Shown: piece by piece, positions 30,474 to 40,200 of the stretch | How positions within the stretch are numbered: the first letter of the stretch is position 1 | Layout: each line of letters starts with the position of its first letter | DNA from: a virus | DNA length: 59,361 bases | Virus record (IMG/VR): IMGVR_UViG_3300010391_000134 | Span: 1-59,361 of that record | Direction: 5' to 3' (one strand) | Notes under the pieces: model-generated | Told to the model about the DNA's origin: nothing | Database searches by the model: none | What the model saw: the letters and a program-made list of their open reading frames with translations, nothing else | Program-made: the position numbers and the translations under genes

Positions 30474-30706
30474 TCAATCCGCTCGCCACACCTGCCCACG
30501 TTGTTTCTGCTACGACTCCATCGACGTGCACCGTCCCATCCGCCGTGCGCTCGCAGCGCGCATTGCCGAAGACCGAAACAGTCGACGTCTCCCTGCGGCC
30601 GAATGTGCGCGATCGCGCAACCACTCAGCAGCGTCGCGGCGAGTACCAGCACGCCGAGCATGGCGACGAGCGAACCAACCAAGCGATCGTGTAACTCAGG
30701 CGTCAT
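30430..30706 (-). pseudogene. Lipoprotein split across two frames (frameshift)
   Basis: The ATG at 30706 starts a lipoprotein signal of 29 residues with an LLSGC lipobox. After about residue 40 that frame degenerates into Arg/Ser-rich sequence that runs through two opposite-strand genes. The +1 frame instead carries a sensible continuation: STVSVFGNARC, then a VHVDG strand, and a C-terminal hydrophobic segment (GLITAGGAAFAVYLV), ending at 30430. Joining the frames with one skipped base gives about 91 residues. It may be a real one-base insertion, a sequencing error or programmed recoding. By position in the lysis cassette it is an o-spanin candidate. Confidence 0.5.
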
Positions 30707-30909
30707 TTCGTCGATCCAGACGCGCCCACCCTCCCGCTCGCCGGCACGGCGCTGCCCGCGATCGGCGTCGGACAGGCCGCTGGGGGTATGGTTGTGAACA
30801 CTGATCCCACCAGCGAGTCGTAGTGCAACGTACAGCCGCTGACAGCCGCGCAGAGCGCGAGCAGAACAATGCTGGTTGACAGAACCGATCCCGGTTGACG
30901 GATGGTCAA
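30703..30909 (-). CDS. Small lipoprotein, o-spanin candidate, 68 aa
   Basis: The stop overlaps the next ATG (ATGA). The most plausible start is TTG at 30909, giving a 27-residue lipoprotein signal with an AVSGC lipobox. The mature part is proline- and glycine-rich and ends GSTK. Short proline-rich lipoproteins at the end of lysis cassettes are often Rz1-like outer spanins. The start codon lies within a cluster of GGTTGAC repeats. Confidence 0.5.
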   Translation of the reverse strand: MTIRQPGSVLSTSIVLLALCAAVSGCTLHYDSLVGSVFTTIPPAACPTPIAGSAVPASGRVGASGSTK

Positions 30910-30932
30910 CCAGGTTGACAAATCCGTCAACC
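30874..30932. repeat. Cluster of five alternating GGTTGAC heptamers
   Basis: GGTTGAC at 30874, 30893 and 30913, and its complement GTCAACC at 30905 and 30926. Two nested palindromes result: an 11-bp perfect pair (30893-30903 with 30922-30932) and, inside it, GTCAACC-A-GGTTGAC (30905-30919). Confidence 0.75.
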
Positions 30933-30934
30933 AG

Positions 30935-31045
30935 CTACTCCTCGCCCACCGCCTCCTTCCCGGCGTGCGTAAGGTCCGAAGGCGGCCGTCCCGGACGCGG
31001 CTCCGTGAGTCGCCGCCACACCCATGCGAGGACACGGCGGATCAC
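30935..31045 (-). CDS. Very small basic protein, 36 aa
   Basis: GTG at 31045 overlaps the previous stop (GTGA). An amphipathic Arg/Trp-rich start and a polar tail. Supported by packing only. Confidence 0.35.
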   Translation of the reverse strand: MIRRVLAWVWRRLTEPRPGRPPSDLTHAGKEAVGEE

Positions 31046-31209
31046 GGGATGGTGACCGGCTGCGTGGTGATCGCTCGCAGCAGGATGTTGAGAATACCCA
31101 TCGCCGGCACGCCGTACGTGGGCGGCAAGTAGCCACTCATCATGAGGGCGGTGCCGAGGATGTTCGCCCAGAACACCTTCGATTGCCATATGGGCTTGCT
31201 TGGATTCAT
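31042..31209 (-). CDS. Small membrane protein of the lysis cassette, 55 aa
   Basis: ATG at 31209 has a GGGAG Shine-Dalgarno. A short polar start leads to a hydrophobic segment (FWANILGTALMMSGYLPPTYG), then a second moderately hydrophobic helix. Similar tiny proteins ending in (I/V)LR-x-(I/V)TTQP are familiar from phage lysis regions, but the role is not established. Confidence 0.55.
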   Translation of the reverse strand: MNPSKPIWQSKVFWANILGTALMMSGYLPPTYGVPAMGILNILLRAITTQPVTIP

Positions 31210-31233
31210 TGTCGTTCTCCCTTCTTCGTTGTG

Positions 31234-31464
31234 TTACGACGCGTTCCGTGAGAGCGCGAAGTGCCCCGCCAGAATCATCAAGATCACGTCCTTCAAATTC
31301 GCGATGACCGTTGAGACGATTTGCCATTCCTGCGGCGGATGAAAGAGGCACGCCACCGCCAGCCCACTCATTGCGCCGATAGCCGCCATCAAGACGTAGC
31401 CCATCAGCCGGTCGCGGACCATGGAGCCGTTTTTCACGGGAGCGAGAGCGGCATCGGTGGTCAT
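31234..31464 (-). CDS. Holin candidate, two TM helices, 76 aa
   Basis: ATG at 31464 overlaps the upstream stop (ATGA). TM helices lie at residues about 19-42 and 52-72, with a short basic tail. Size, topology and neighbourhood fit a class II holin. No sequence family match is claimed. Confidence 0.55.
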   Translation of the reverse strand: MTTDAALAPVKNGSMVRDRLMGYVLMAAIGAMSGLAVACLFHPPQEWQIVSTVIANLKDVILMILAGHFALSRNAS

Positions 31465-31766
31465 TGATCGCCCCTGTCCGGAAGCCGTGACGCGTCAATC
31501 CGTTCCTGCCTTGCCGCCTCTATTCGTTCCACGCGGGCGCGGAGTGCCTCACGCTCAGCCGTCGCCGCCGTGAATTGTTTCTCCATGTACGCGACCCAGC
31601 CACCTGCGGGCTCCTGCGCGCTCGGCATCTTCGCCGAGATACCCACCATGCCGATCGCGAGCAGGGAGCCCACCATCACGAAGATGCCGAGCGCCCACCG
31701 GAAGCGGTGATTGGTGATCGGAAATGGCGGCGGCAAAGATGCCAAGAGCGGGCATCCGATCGGCAC
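31461..31766 (-). CDS. TM plus coiled-coil protein, i-spanin candidate, 101 aa
   Basis: GTG at 31766 lies 2 bases after the upstream stop. A cytoplasmic N-terminus is followed by a TM helix (residues about 24-44) and a coiled coil (residues about 60-95, with EREALRARVERIEAARQER). This is the topology of inner-membrane spanins (Rz). The lipoproteins downstream would be the partners. Confidence 0.55.
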   Translation of the reverse strand: MPIGCPLLASLPPPFPITNHRFRWALGIFVMVGSLLAIGMVGISAKMPSAQEPAGGWVAYMEKQFTAATAEREALRARVERIEAARQERIDASRLPDRGDQ

Positions 31767-31768
31767 GC

Positions 31769-31984
31769 CTACCGGCGGCTCCGTGGAGATGTCCGGAATT
31801 CCAGCTGCGAGAGCCGCTTCTCGTGGAGGTCGAGTACGGACTCGAGATGGCGGAGCACAACCGTCAGCTCGCCGAGTCGATCGCCGAGGTACTTGATTTG
31901 CGTGCGCATCACCGCCACCGCCGCGAGACCTCCGGCGACGACGACGAGGAGCTGGATCAGGCTGGCGAGTTCTGCGGTCGTCAT
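31769..31984 (-). CDS. Small TM plus coiled-coil protein, 71 aa
   Basis: ATG at 31984. N-terminal TM helix (residues 8-26), then a coiled coil (residues 28-62). It is another spanin- or holin-like shape just after the endolysin. It could be the true i-spanin instead of its downstream neighbour. Confidence 0.5.
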   Translation of the reverse strand: MTTAELASLIQLLVVVAGGLAAVAVMRTQIKYLGDRLGELTVVLRHLESVLDLHEKRLSQLEFRTSPRSRR

Positions 31985-32003
31985 GCATCGTTATCGCAGT
32001 TGA

Positions 32004-32540
32004 TCAGATCCCGAGTTTTCGCTGGAGCTCGGGCACGAGTTCCGTCGTGACCTGCATGTGGGACCGCTCAATATGCTGGAGATACTGTTGCGTCTCGAGG
32101 GGCAGGAGCGATCGCCAGGTAATCCCCTGTATGCCAAATGTCCGTTGGATGTTTCCCAATCCCCAGTTGTAGGCCGCGAAGGCATGCGGCATGTCGGACA
32201 CACCGGGCTGCCGCAACAGCCACGCCATGTAGTCGCAGTGCCGGCGCGTCGCCTGGACTGGATCGCGACGTCCCGCGAGCACCGCCGCCGTGTCCTTGAT
32301 GTTCTGCCACTGGATCCCCGGTGTTCCGTCGAACCACTCGAGCCAAGTCCTACTCATAAATTGGGTCAGGCCAACCGCACCGGCACCACTCGCCGCGTCC
32401 GGATTGCCCGCCGACTCTGCGATCATCTGCGCCAGCATCCAGCGCCAGTCGAGACCGACGCGTGGCGCGTAGTCGAGGTAGAACCCCACCCAGTGATAGC
32501 CCGGTTGCCAGTCCATGCCGAACCGTGGCCTATCAAACAT
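32004..32540 (-). CDS. Lytic transglycosylase endolysin (SLT fold), 178 aa
   Basis: The core AQMIAESAGNPDAASGAGAV (residues about 37-56), then GLTQFMSRTW, is the soluble lytic transglycosylase signature, with Glu in IAES as the catalytic acid. Downstream AYNWGLGNI fits the AYN-x-G motif III. There is no signal peptide, so it needs the holin to reach the wall. It cleaves the glycan strand to release progeny. Confidence 0.85.
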   Translation of the reverse strand: MFDRPRFGMDWQPGYHWVGFYLDYAPRVGLDWRWMLAQMIAESAGNPDAASGAGAVGLTQFMSRTWLEWFDGTPGIQWQNIKDTAAVLAGRRDPVQATRRHCDYMAWLLRQPGVSDMPHAFAAYNWGLGNIQRTFGIQGITWRSLLPLETQQYLQHIERSHMQVTTELVPELQRKLGI

Positions 32541-32570
32541 CTACGCCCCCAACAACGCTTTTTCTGTGTC

Positions 32571-35500
32571 TCAATCCGGTGTCCCCTCCACGATGACTGG
32601 GATACTCAACAGCCCAAATTCGTTCCGCGAGCGGATCTCGAATTCAAACGTCGGGATCTGATCTCCGGTCGTGGGCGGAAGGCCCGTGACAACGACATAG
32701 GTCTTGTTGGGCCCCGAGAAGACCGATCCGGCAAAGAGCGCGATCTGATCTGGCGGGGGCTGGCGCCGCCACTCCACGCGACCCTCGAAGTAGTTCTGGC
32801 CGGCGGGCGGCGTCCAAGACACCGTAGCGAGTCGATCCGCATCGAAGGCGACTGCCGCGAGCGACACGGGATTCGGTGGCGTCGAGCGGAAATCCGGCTT
32901 GTTCTCCGGCACCACCACGATCTCCGCCTCGACGACTTCGATCTGCGGATTCACCAGCGACGCGGCTGGCGTGTAGGTATAGATCGCCGGATCGAGAGCC
33001 GCTGTGTCGAAATCCACCGTCTGTCCGCTATCCGTGTAGCCGGTGATGAGTCGCGTCGTATCCGACGCTCCCGCCGTCGGGTCGATGAGACGCGCAACGG
33101 CGCTGATGACGACGATCGACCACGCATCATGGATCTCCGCCGAGAAGGCGCACGCGGAGTCGATCGCACGCATCCACTTCGTCGTGTAGTCGGCCACGAG
33201 ATCCGCCGTCGCAGGCTCACGCAGTGCCGGGAACTCGAGCGGCGTGATCTCAAGCGGCTCCGAGCTTGGGAGGACGAGGACGTCGCGCGGATTCGTGTGC
33301 TGGAGATATGCGACCGGATCGCCGGCGCCGCCACGGGTGCGTCGAAAGTTCACTCGGGCTCGATGAATCGCCTCCTTGAGATTGCCCTGGCTCCAGGCCG
33401 GACGGGCGAGGAGATTCGAGAACACTGCCTCCCACCGGAACGTCGCCGCAACGGCGGCGAGCTGGTCGACGACGATGCTCCACGTGCCGGCTGCCGTGAA
33501 TCCAATCCGCGCGCCGCGGAGCCGCAGCAGTTCGCCGATGTGAAGACGCAGCGCATTCGGCTCGACCATCGCGAAATCCGACTTGATGATATTCGTGTTG
33601 TCGGCGGTATCCATCACCGCCGCGAAGGCGTTTTCGGCGAGGTCCCAGCTCTTGGGATTGTTCGCAACGAGTTCCACGCCGGTCGCAGCATCGAGCGGCG
33701 CGTTGACGTTGTGGCTCTGGAGGATGGAACGGAGCTGGCGGATGCCGTTCCGCATGCCCATGAACCAGCAATGCCGGTGCGTGAAAAGCCCGCGCGCGTT
33801 GAAATCCGTCGCGTCAGTGTCGATGCCGGTCGAAATGCCCACCTCGAGGTGAAACTCGTCGATGCGACCGTCGAATTGGCACGCCCCAGTCGCGGCGTTG
33901 AGGGCGCCCACGATGAGCGGCGCGGCACAGGCAATCGCGCCCGAGCTCGGGATGGCGACCGACGCCCCGAGTGTCCCGTTGACGTAGAGCGACGCGAGGG
34001 TCCCGACGCGACTGATCCGCAGCGCCATGAGATTCCAGGCGCGAAGCACGATCGGCGTCGTACCCGTGAGTGTGTACGCCGTTCCCGCCAGATGCACATG
34101 CGCACTCGCCTTCACGATCCCACCCACCGTCTGAATTGCAAGATCCCACCCGTTCACGAAATCCGTTTTGGAGAGCAGCACTTGCCCGCCCGCGATGGGC
34201 GTGCTGTTCGGGTAGAACCAGACAGCGAACTGTGCGTCCTGCGTTCCCGGATCCGCCCCGGACGGCGCCGAGCACCACGGGACCTCCCACATCTGTCCCG
34301 TGTCGATGCTGTTGATGCCCGAGTCGGCCTTTCCTTGGCCGAACGTCCAAGGACTCCCGAATCCCGTCAGGACCTCCACGCGATCGATCTGCCCGTCGAA
34401 GTTCGCGTCTTCCGATTCGCCGACACCGATGCGGAAGATCCCCCAGAGCTGCACCGGTGGGTCGAGCGCGACAGTGGGATCCGTGACCAGGGATCCGCAT
34501 GCCCTGATGTCGCGTTCCGCCTCCAGCACGTCGTCGACAAAGACGCGTGCTATGCCGTTGACGCGATCGACCTCGCCCGCAATCGTGTGGAAGCCGCCCG
34601 TGATGACGATCGTGCCGCGGACGAGGAAGCTCTCCGCGCCGTCGCAGAGCAGCAGCGCTGCGGCACCACGATCGACGAGCAGCGCCCAGCCGGGCTTCCC
34701 CACGTGAGTGAACAGCGGATTGGCACCCTTCCCGCAGACAAACATCGTCCGATCATCCGTGTACGGAGTCGGGCGGAGATCCGCGCTCACCCGAAACGAC
34801 GTCGTCGCCAGGTACTCCATATCGGACGAGTCAGCGCGCAAGAGGTAAGGACCTCTACCGTACGCAGCGTAAGACCCACTCCCGGCAAGATCGAATTGGA
34901 AGAAATTGATCGCCTGATTGCCGACGTGCGCACCCGCCACGAGGTTCGCCTCGAGAAGCACGTTGCTCGTGAGCGTGTACGTGCCGATCGAATCCTCGAG
35001 ATACTGGCCGCTCGCGAACGTCCCCTCGAACGTCCAGAGGTGCACGTGACGTGAGGTACGCAGGATGTTCTGCCGCTGGACGGTGGTGCCCGCAGCGTAG
35101 TTCCGCATGTCGCCTCGAAAGAGGCAGAGCATCGTCGTGAACGCCGACGGCCCGAGCTCCGAGAGCTCGAGATCGGCGAGAACAGGCAGGCCCTGCGGGC
35201 GACGCATGATCACCGAGACAAAATTCGGCTGCGATGGCCAGTTGGTCCCGAACGAATTGTAGCTCCAGTTGGGAACGCGGAGACTCGGAAGCGGGAGTGG
35301 GCCGCTGTCGGGCGTGACCGTGTCGCTCAGAATGAACGGCGTGCGCGTACCTGTGTCGCGCCACCAGAGAAACTCCGACGTGTCCGTCGCCAGGGAGTCG
35401 CTGTGATCGAGATTGTCGATCGGCGGCGTCACATGCGTGTCGGCACCCGGCGGGCCTCCGTAGAGCGTCGCCAGGATGCCCATGGTGCCGCCATCCTCGC

Positions 35501-36467
35501 CGCGCCAGACGCGATAGAAGCTCGCGCCGTGACACCTGCCCCAGCGGAGCCCAAAACTCACGCCAGCCGCATACGGCCCCGGGATCCCCTGAATCGGCGA
35601 CACTGCGATCTGTCCGTACCCGTTGTAGGCAACGACCTGATACTGCCATGTGTGATCGGTGGTAAAGAAATCGCTGCCGGTCCCGGCCTCTGGAGTCGTC
35701 TGGAGTGGGCCGCCACCAAGCGCGAGTGTCGTCGCGGCATCCGGCACAAGGATTGGCAGGAGCGAGTCCCACTCCTGCTCGTACTCGGCGGGACTGATGA
35801 ACTGCGCGCCACCGTCGACGCCAGCGTAGACGACATTCACATAAGGACGGATGAGCGGCGGGAATCGGCCGCTCGCGCTGAGCGGACTGAAGTCCCGACA
35901 CGCGAGGAAACGGTAGTAGCGCGAGGCTTCGGTCGCCTCGACGAATCGACACGGGACGTGCTCCCGCACGGCACCGACGACCGTTGAGACCGTCGTACCG
36001 ACCGCGAAGAGATCCGTAATCACACCCACGAGATCCACGCCAATCCGATCCCGCGGATACTGCGTGTTGAGCACATCCGTCGCCATGTCTCCGGCCGTCA
36101 CGACCACGTTGCCGTCCGCCGCGAAGCCGACCGACTGCACGATGGCGACGGTCCGGATCACCACGTCACCCGTATCGAGTCGCTTGCGGCGCACCAGCAC
36201 TCGGACGCCACGCGGATCCGGACTGCGGAACATCGCCCCCACCGCCTGATCCAGATTGGCAATCGTGATCGTGATGTCGCTGATCTGAATGACGCCGTAG
36301 AAGCGATCCGAAAGGGAGGCCTGCACGATCGGGTGCCCGACGAGCTTCTTCCGGTACGGCTTCCCGTTCTCGTCGGTGACTTCGTGGCCGGTCGCGTCGG
36401 TCATGGTCGCGACGCGCAGCCACGGCTGCGTCGGGAACTGAATCTCGACGAGAGAGACGATCTCCAC
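32571..36467 (-). CDS. Tail-tip/central fibre protein with LamG-like and FN3 domains, 1298 aa
   Basis: It is at the end of the tail operon, where the central tail-tip (gpJ-like) protein is expected. Residues 1-450 form the tail-hub-like region. Residues about 470-740 and 760-900 look like two concanavalin/LamG folds, the second containing a DLAIQT strand and a GRIDEFHLEVG end. Residues 950-1180 are hub-like again. Residues about 1190-1290 look like a fibronectin type III domain (VSWTPPAGQNYFEGRVEWRR). The LamG-like parts probably bind host surface glycans. Assignments of fold are by eye. Confidence 0.6.
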   Translation of the reverse strand: MEIVSLVEIQFPTQPWLRVATMTDATGHEVTDENGKPYRKKLVGHPIVQASLSDRFYGVIQISDITITIANLDQAVGAMFRSPDPRGVRVLVRRKRLDTGDVVIRTVAIVQSVGFAADGNVVVTAGDMATDVLNTQYPRDRIGVDLVGVITDLFAVGTTVSTVVGAVREHVPCRFVEATEASRYYRFLACRDFSPLSASGRFPPLIRPYVNVVYAGVDGGAQFISPAEYEQEWDSLLPILVPDAATTLALGGGPLQTTPEAGTGSDFFTTDHTWQYQVVAYNGYGQIAVSPIQGIPGPYAAGVSFGLRWGRCHGASFYRVWRGEDGGTMGILATLYGGPPGADTHVTPPIDNLDHSDSLATDTSEFLWWRDTGTRTPFILSDTVTPDSGPLPLPSLRVPNWSYNSFGTNWPSQPNFVSVIMRRPQGLPVLADLELSELGPSAFTTMLCLFRGDMRNYAAGTTVQRQNILRTSRHVHLWTFEGTFASGQYLEDSIGTYTLTSNVLLEANLVAGAHVGNQAINFFQFDLAGSGSYAAYGRGPYLLRADSSDMEYLATTSFRVSADLRPTPYTDDRTMFVCGKGANPLFTHVGKPGWALLVDRGAAALLLCDGAESFLVRGTIVITGGFHTIAGEVDRVNGIARVFVDDVLEAERDIRACGSLVTDPTVALDPPVQLWGIFRIGVGESEDANFDGQIDRVEVLTGFGSPWTFGQGKADSGINSIDTGQMWEVPWCSAPSGADPGTQDAQFAVWFYPNSTPIAGGQVLLSKTDFVNGWDLAIQTVGGIVKASAHVHLAGTAYTLTGTTPIVLRAWNLMALRISRVGTLASLYVNGTLGASVAIPSSGAIACAAPLIVGALNAATGACQFDGRIDEFHLEVGISTGIDTDATDFNARGLFTHRHCWFMGMRNGIRQLRSILQSHNVNAPLDAATGVELVANNPKSWDLAENAFAAVMDTADNTNIIKSDFAMVEPNALRLHIGELLRLRGARIGFTAAGTWSIVVDQLAAVAATFRWEAVFSNLLARPAWSQGNLKEAIHRARVNFRRTRGGAGDPVAYLQHTNPRDVLVLPSSEPLEITPLEFPALREPATADLVADYTTKWMRAIDSACAFSAEIHDAWSIVVISAVARLIDPTAGASDTTRLITGYTDSGQTVDFDTAALDPAIYTYTPAASLVNPQIEVVEAEIVVVPENKPDFRSTPPNPVSLAAVAFDADRLATVSWTPPAGQNYFEGRVEWRRQPPPDQIALFAGSVFSGPNKTYVVVTGLPPTTGDQIPTFEFEIRSRNEFGLLSIPVIVEGTPD

Positions 36468-36470
36468 GGC

Positions 36471-37268
36471 TCAGACGACCTCGGTGAACTCGATGCCGCT
36501 CACCTCGACGGCTTGTGGCGTGCCCTGCGAGCTCATTTTCATGAGCGCCGTGCGGCGTACGTGGTAGCCGTAATTCACACCACGGTACTCCTCCCACCAG
36601 AGAAACGTCCGCCCATCGGGCAGGAGGGAGAGCTCCTCCCACTGCGCTTGCGCCGTCGCATCCGGACTCTGATCGAACCAGAACGCACCGCCGCCGAGCG
36701 CGATCTGCGCGAAGAAGGAGCCGGGCACGCCGTACTCGACCGTGCCACCTCCGAGCTTGACGGATTCCGTCTCCGCAAGCGGGCTCCGATCGTAGGGCAA
36801 TCTGAACTGCCCGTTCAGCACTTTCAGGTCGAGCCACGGTGCCACAGCGGCGAGCTCGAAGTACATCGCACCGGCGTCCGGGCTCGATGGCGTAAGCCGC
36901 ACGTAGCGATAGCTCCCAAGAAACGGTGCGGTTGGGAGACACAACCGGAAGCGGTGGCCGACGGACGTGTTCACGCCAGTCGTATTGAAGCTCTGCGAGA
37001 AGCTCGGCGATCCCCAGCTATCCGTCACGTTCCCTTCGATCAGGAGCGACCCGAAGTTCGCGCCGTAGAGCGAGAACGCCCCGATGCCCGTATGTGTCCC
37101 GAGGTAGAGCAGGATGGGCGCACTCGTGAGCGTGAGGCTTCGGGCGACACGTGAGGGCGCTTCGATTGCCTGGATGTTCGTCACCGGAAAGTCCGGCTGG
37201 TACTGCGCAGCCGGATCTGTCGCGGAGTAGGCTTGGGATCGTGGCGAATACCGCCAGTATGTGCTCAT
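36471..37268 (-). CDS. Tail protein (distal-tail-like), 265 aa
   Basis: ATG at 37268 overlaps the upstream stop (ATGA), and three bases separate it from the tip gene. Beta-rich protein with many aromatic residues. Its position between the tape-measure side and the tip fits a distal tail or tip-adaptor protein. No specific family signature is claimed. Confidence 0.55.
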   Translation of the reverse strand: MSTYWRYSPRSQAYSATDPAAQYQPDFPVTNIQAIEAPSRVARSLTLTSAPILLYLGTHTGIGAFSLYGANFGSLLIEGNVTDSWGSPSFSQSFNTTGVNTSVGHRFRLCLPTAPFLGSYRYVRLTPSSPDAGAMYFELAAVAPWLDLKVLNGQFRLPYDRSPLAETESVKLGGGTVEYGVPGSFFAQIALGGGAFWFDQSPDATAQAQWEELSLLPDGRTFLWWEEYRGVNYGYHVRRTALMKMSSQGTPQAVEVSGIEFTEVV

Positions 37269-40200
37269 GGGGTACTCGTCACCGTCGGCGTCGGCGTCAA
37301 GGTTGGCGTGGCGGTCAGGGTCGGCGTCGGGGTGACGGTCGGCGTCGGCGTGGGCGTTGGAGTCACGGTGGCTGTTGGAGTCGGCGTGATAGTTGGTCCC
37401 GTCGCCGTCGGGCCGGGCGCGATCTCCAGATCGGCTGCCAGCGACGCGTTGCTGTCAGTCGTTACTGGTTGGAGTCGCACCTGTAACAAGTCCCCCTCGT
37501 TCACGGCTTCGTCAATGTTCGTCACCGAGATCAACGAGTGCGAGGAGTCCATCGAGAGATGGAGATCCGACGAACAGGTAGGCGTCGTTCCGAATGCCCC
37601 ATGGCATATCGTGAAGTTGTCGACGTCGGCAGGCGGAGTGAGGACGCCCGTCGACGTACTGACTCGCGCTGCATAAAAACGCCGCAGGATACCCGTGCGT
37701 GGCACGCGAATCGCACAGGTGCGGTCCCCGCTCCCGCAATAACTCCAGGCATCATGTGTCCCGGCGAAGAATCCTGCGTTGCCTCCTGTTCCTGTCCCTT
37801 GGGCGTTTCCACGAAACGCCATGTGGTAGACCTGGCCGCCACCTGTACACGTGAATCGGTGATGCACCACGAGGGTAAAGCCTGTACCGGACAAGATATC
37901 GTAGCGAACCGTGAGACGGTCACCCGCGCTGACCGCGCACCCCTCGGTGCAGGTTTGCGTCAATGCGCCCCGGTCCCCGGCAGAGAGATCAACACGGAGT
38001 CCCACATCAAGTCCGGTGGTGATATTGGCAACGGTAAATGCGATGGGGCCTTTATCCGAGGCGATCGTTCCGCTCAATCCGATGGCCAAGCCATTGAGCG
38101 TGCAGGCGGTGGGGACGATGTACTGAGCCTCGCCCGCAAATATCGCGCTGCAATGAAGACCAAGCCCGCCCTCATCCCCACAAAACGATGGCGCGTTGGG
38201 GTTACTATTCGAGGCCGGCCCGGCACCGAGTACCGATGGATAGGCACTTCCGTCTGGCTTCGTAAGGGCGGCAGTCATATAGCAAGTGCCGGTGCTCACG
38301 GCTGGACACGTTCCACTAGGACATTGACTCGCCACTGTACAGACGGCTCGGTCGTTAGCCCCTCCGCGACAGCGTTGCGTTGGTACGGAACGCAACACAA
38401 GTTCCTGGCCAGCAAGGAAGTCCACAACACCGGACATGTTTGTATCGCTGCAGCTCAGCGCCCCATCGCGCAATGAGCAGGTGAGTTCGGGTTGGGCAAC
38501 GCTGTTCTTCAAGAACGAATACGCCTGCTCGCCGTTGATGATTGGTCCCGTTGGACAATTCACGTAGAGGTTAACAATCCGACCATCGTACGGGAGGATG
38601 AACTCCTGCCGCGCCAACACCTGCTGCGCGTCCTCCACCGCATCGTAGTATGTCGTAGTGGTAGTCGACGCCCCCCTGAACGTCAGGAAGCCCCCATTCG
38701 TTACGGGGGGCGCCGTTGGCGCGGCGCTGGGGGATACGGTCGGCGTCGCGGTGGGTGTCGGTCCCGAGCACGGCGCATTGCACGCCGGCAACGTACAGAG
38801 CTGACATCCGAGTGAGGAGCCGGGACAATCCGTTCCCTGCGTCGCGACACGACATGCGTCTCCGCCGTTTGCCCCGCCCACACACGTCCCATAGTCGAGA
38901 CCGCTACACGTGCCCTTGGTGCAGAGGGCAACACCGCCACAGTCCGCGTTGCCGGAACACGGCAGATAGCGCGTGGGATTGAGGCCGTTACAGGCACACG
39001 CCGCCCGGTCGGGCCCGCACCGGATGGTCGCGCAGAGGTCCGTGGCTGACTGTGCCACGCGCGGATCGATGATGCAGAGATCGAGATCGCCATCGATCGA
39101 ATGCGCCGCAGCCGGGTCGCCGAGCGCGAAGATGTTGCCCACCGGCGCCGGCGCGTAGGGGGAGAGGCTGCTCACCGTCTTCGATCCATCGAGATGGCCG
39201 TTCAGGTACGTCTTGAGATGCCGACTGCTGTCATAGGTCATCGCCAGCGAGGCGTACGATCCGGTCCGACTAGTACCGGTCGATTCGGCCCTGCTCGACG
39301 TCCCCCCGCTCGAGATCACCGTCCCTTCCGCCGAGCCGCCCGAGGTCGGACTGTCGGTGTGGACGATCCACTGAAGTCGGAATCCCCCCTGTGAGCTGTC
39401 GTTTGCAATCGTCTCCCCGATCACCATGCTCCGATTCGTGGACGAATCGAGAAAGCACGCGAACGTGAATGGGCCCGGCGGATTCGTATTGACACACGTA
39501 CCCAGGGAGCAGGAGGCGTAGTGGCCCGAAGCGAGCGCAAACGCCATCGCATGCGAGCCTTCGACCTTGGGACTCGTGATGAACGTCGGCCCACCATTGT
39601 TCGTGGTGAGATTATTGGCGCCGCCACCGAGTCCGCTATTCGTGAGATTGTTGTTGCCTCGGTGGATCACCATCTGCGCGGCGCAACCGGGCGGCGGCGA
39701 CGCGAAGGGGGTTGGCGTTATGGTGGCCGTCGCGCCCGTGGCCGTTGGTGTCAAGGTGCCAGGGAACGTCCTCGTCGGCGGCGCCGGGGTTGGCGTGTGC
39801 GTCACGCAATCGCGACACTCGGAGTTGATGGGCGTCGGGGTGAGTGTTCCCGTCGGCGTGAACGTCTTCGTCGGCGTCGGCGTCACGGTCTTCGTCGGCG
39901 TCGGGCCACTCGGCGTGGGTGTGGGGGTACGTGTCCGCGTCGGCGTCACGGTCTTCGTCGGCGTCGGCGTCTTGGTCTTCGTCGGCGTCGGCGTGCGTGT
40001 GGGCGTCGGCGTCGCGGCACAGGCGCACGACGGACCGCAGACTCCGAGTGCCTGCTCGACGCATCCCTCGCCCCAATGGGCGGAACAGCACAGATCGTCG
40101 CCGAACGTCACGCAGACGCAGTTGGCGCAGGTCGCATCGGTACAGCCGGCGGCCTCGCTCGCGATACAGCAGTCGCCCGGCGTCGGCGTGACCGTCGGCG

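Noticed and set aside
32058-35054. 998-residue open frame on the plus strand opposite the tail-tip gene
   Set aside because: Its composition is dominated by Arg, His and Asp, as expected for the antisense of a GC-rich gene. It has no Shine-Dalgarno, and the minus-strand gene has clear domain content and operon packing.
39720-40010. Possible CRISPR-like array of short repeats
   Set aside because: The repeats are irregular, have no spacers of constant length, and encode Thr-Pro runs in frame.
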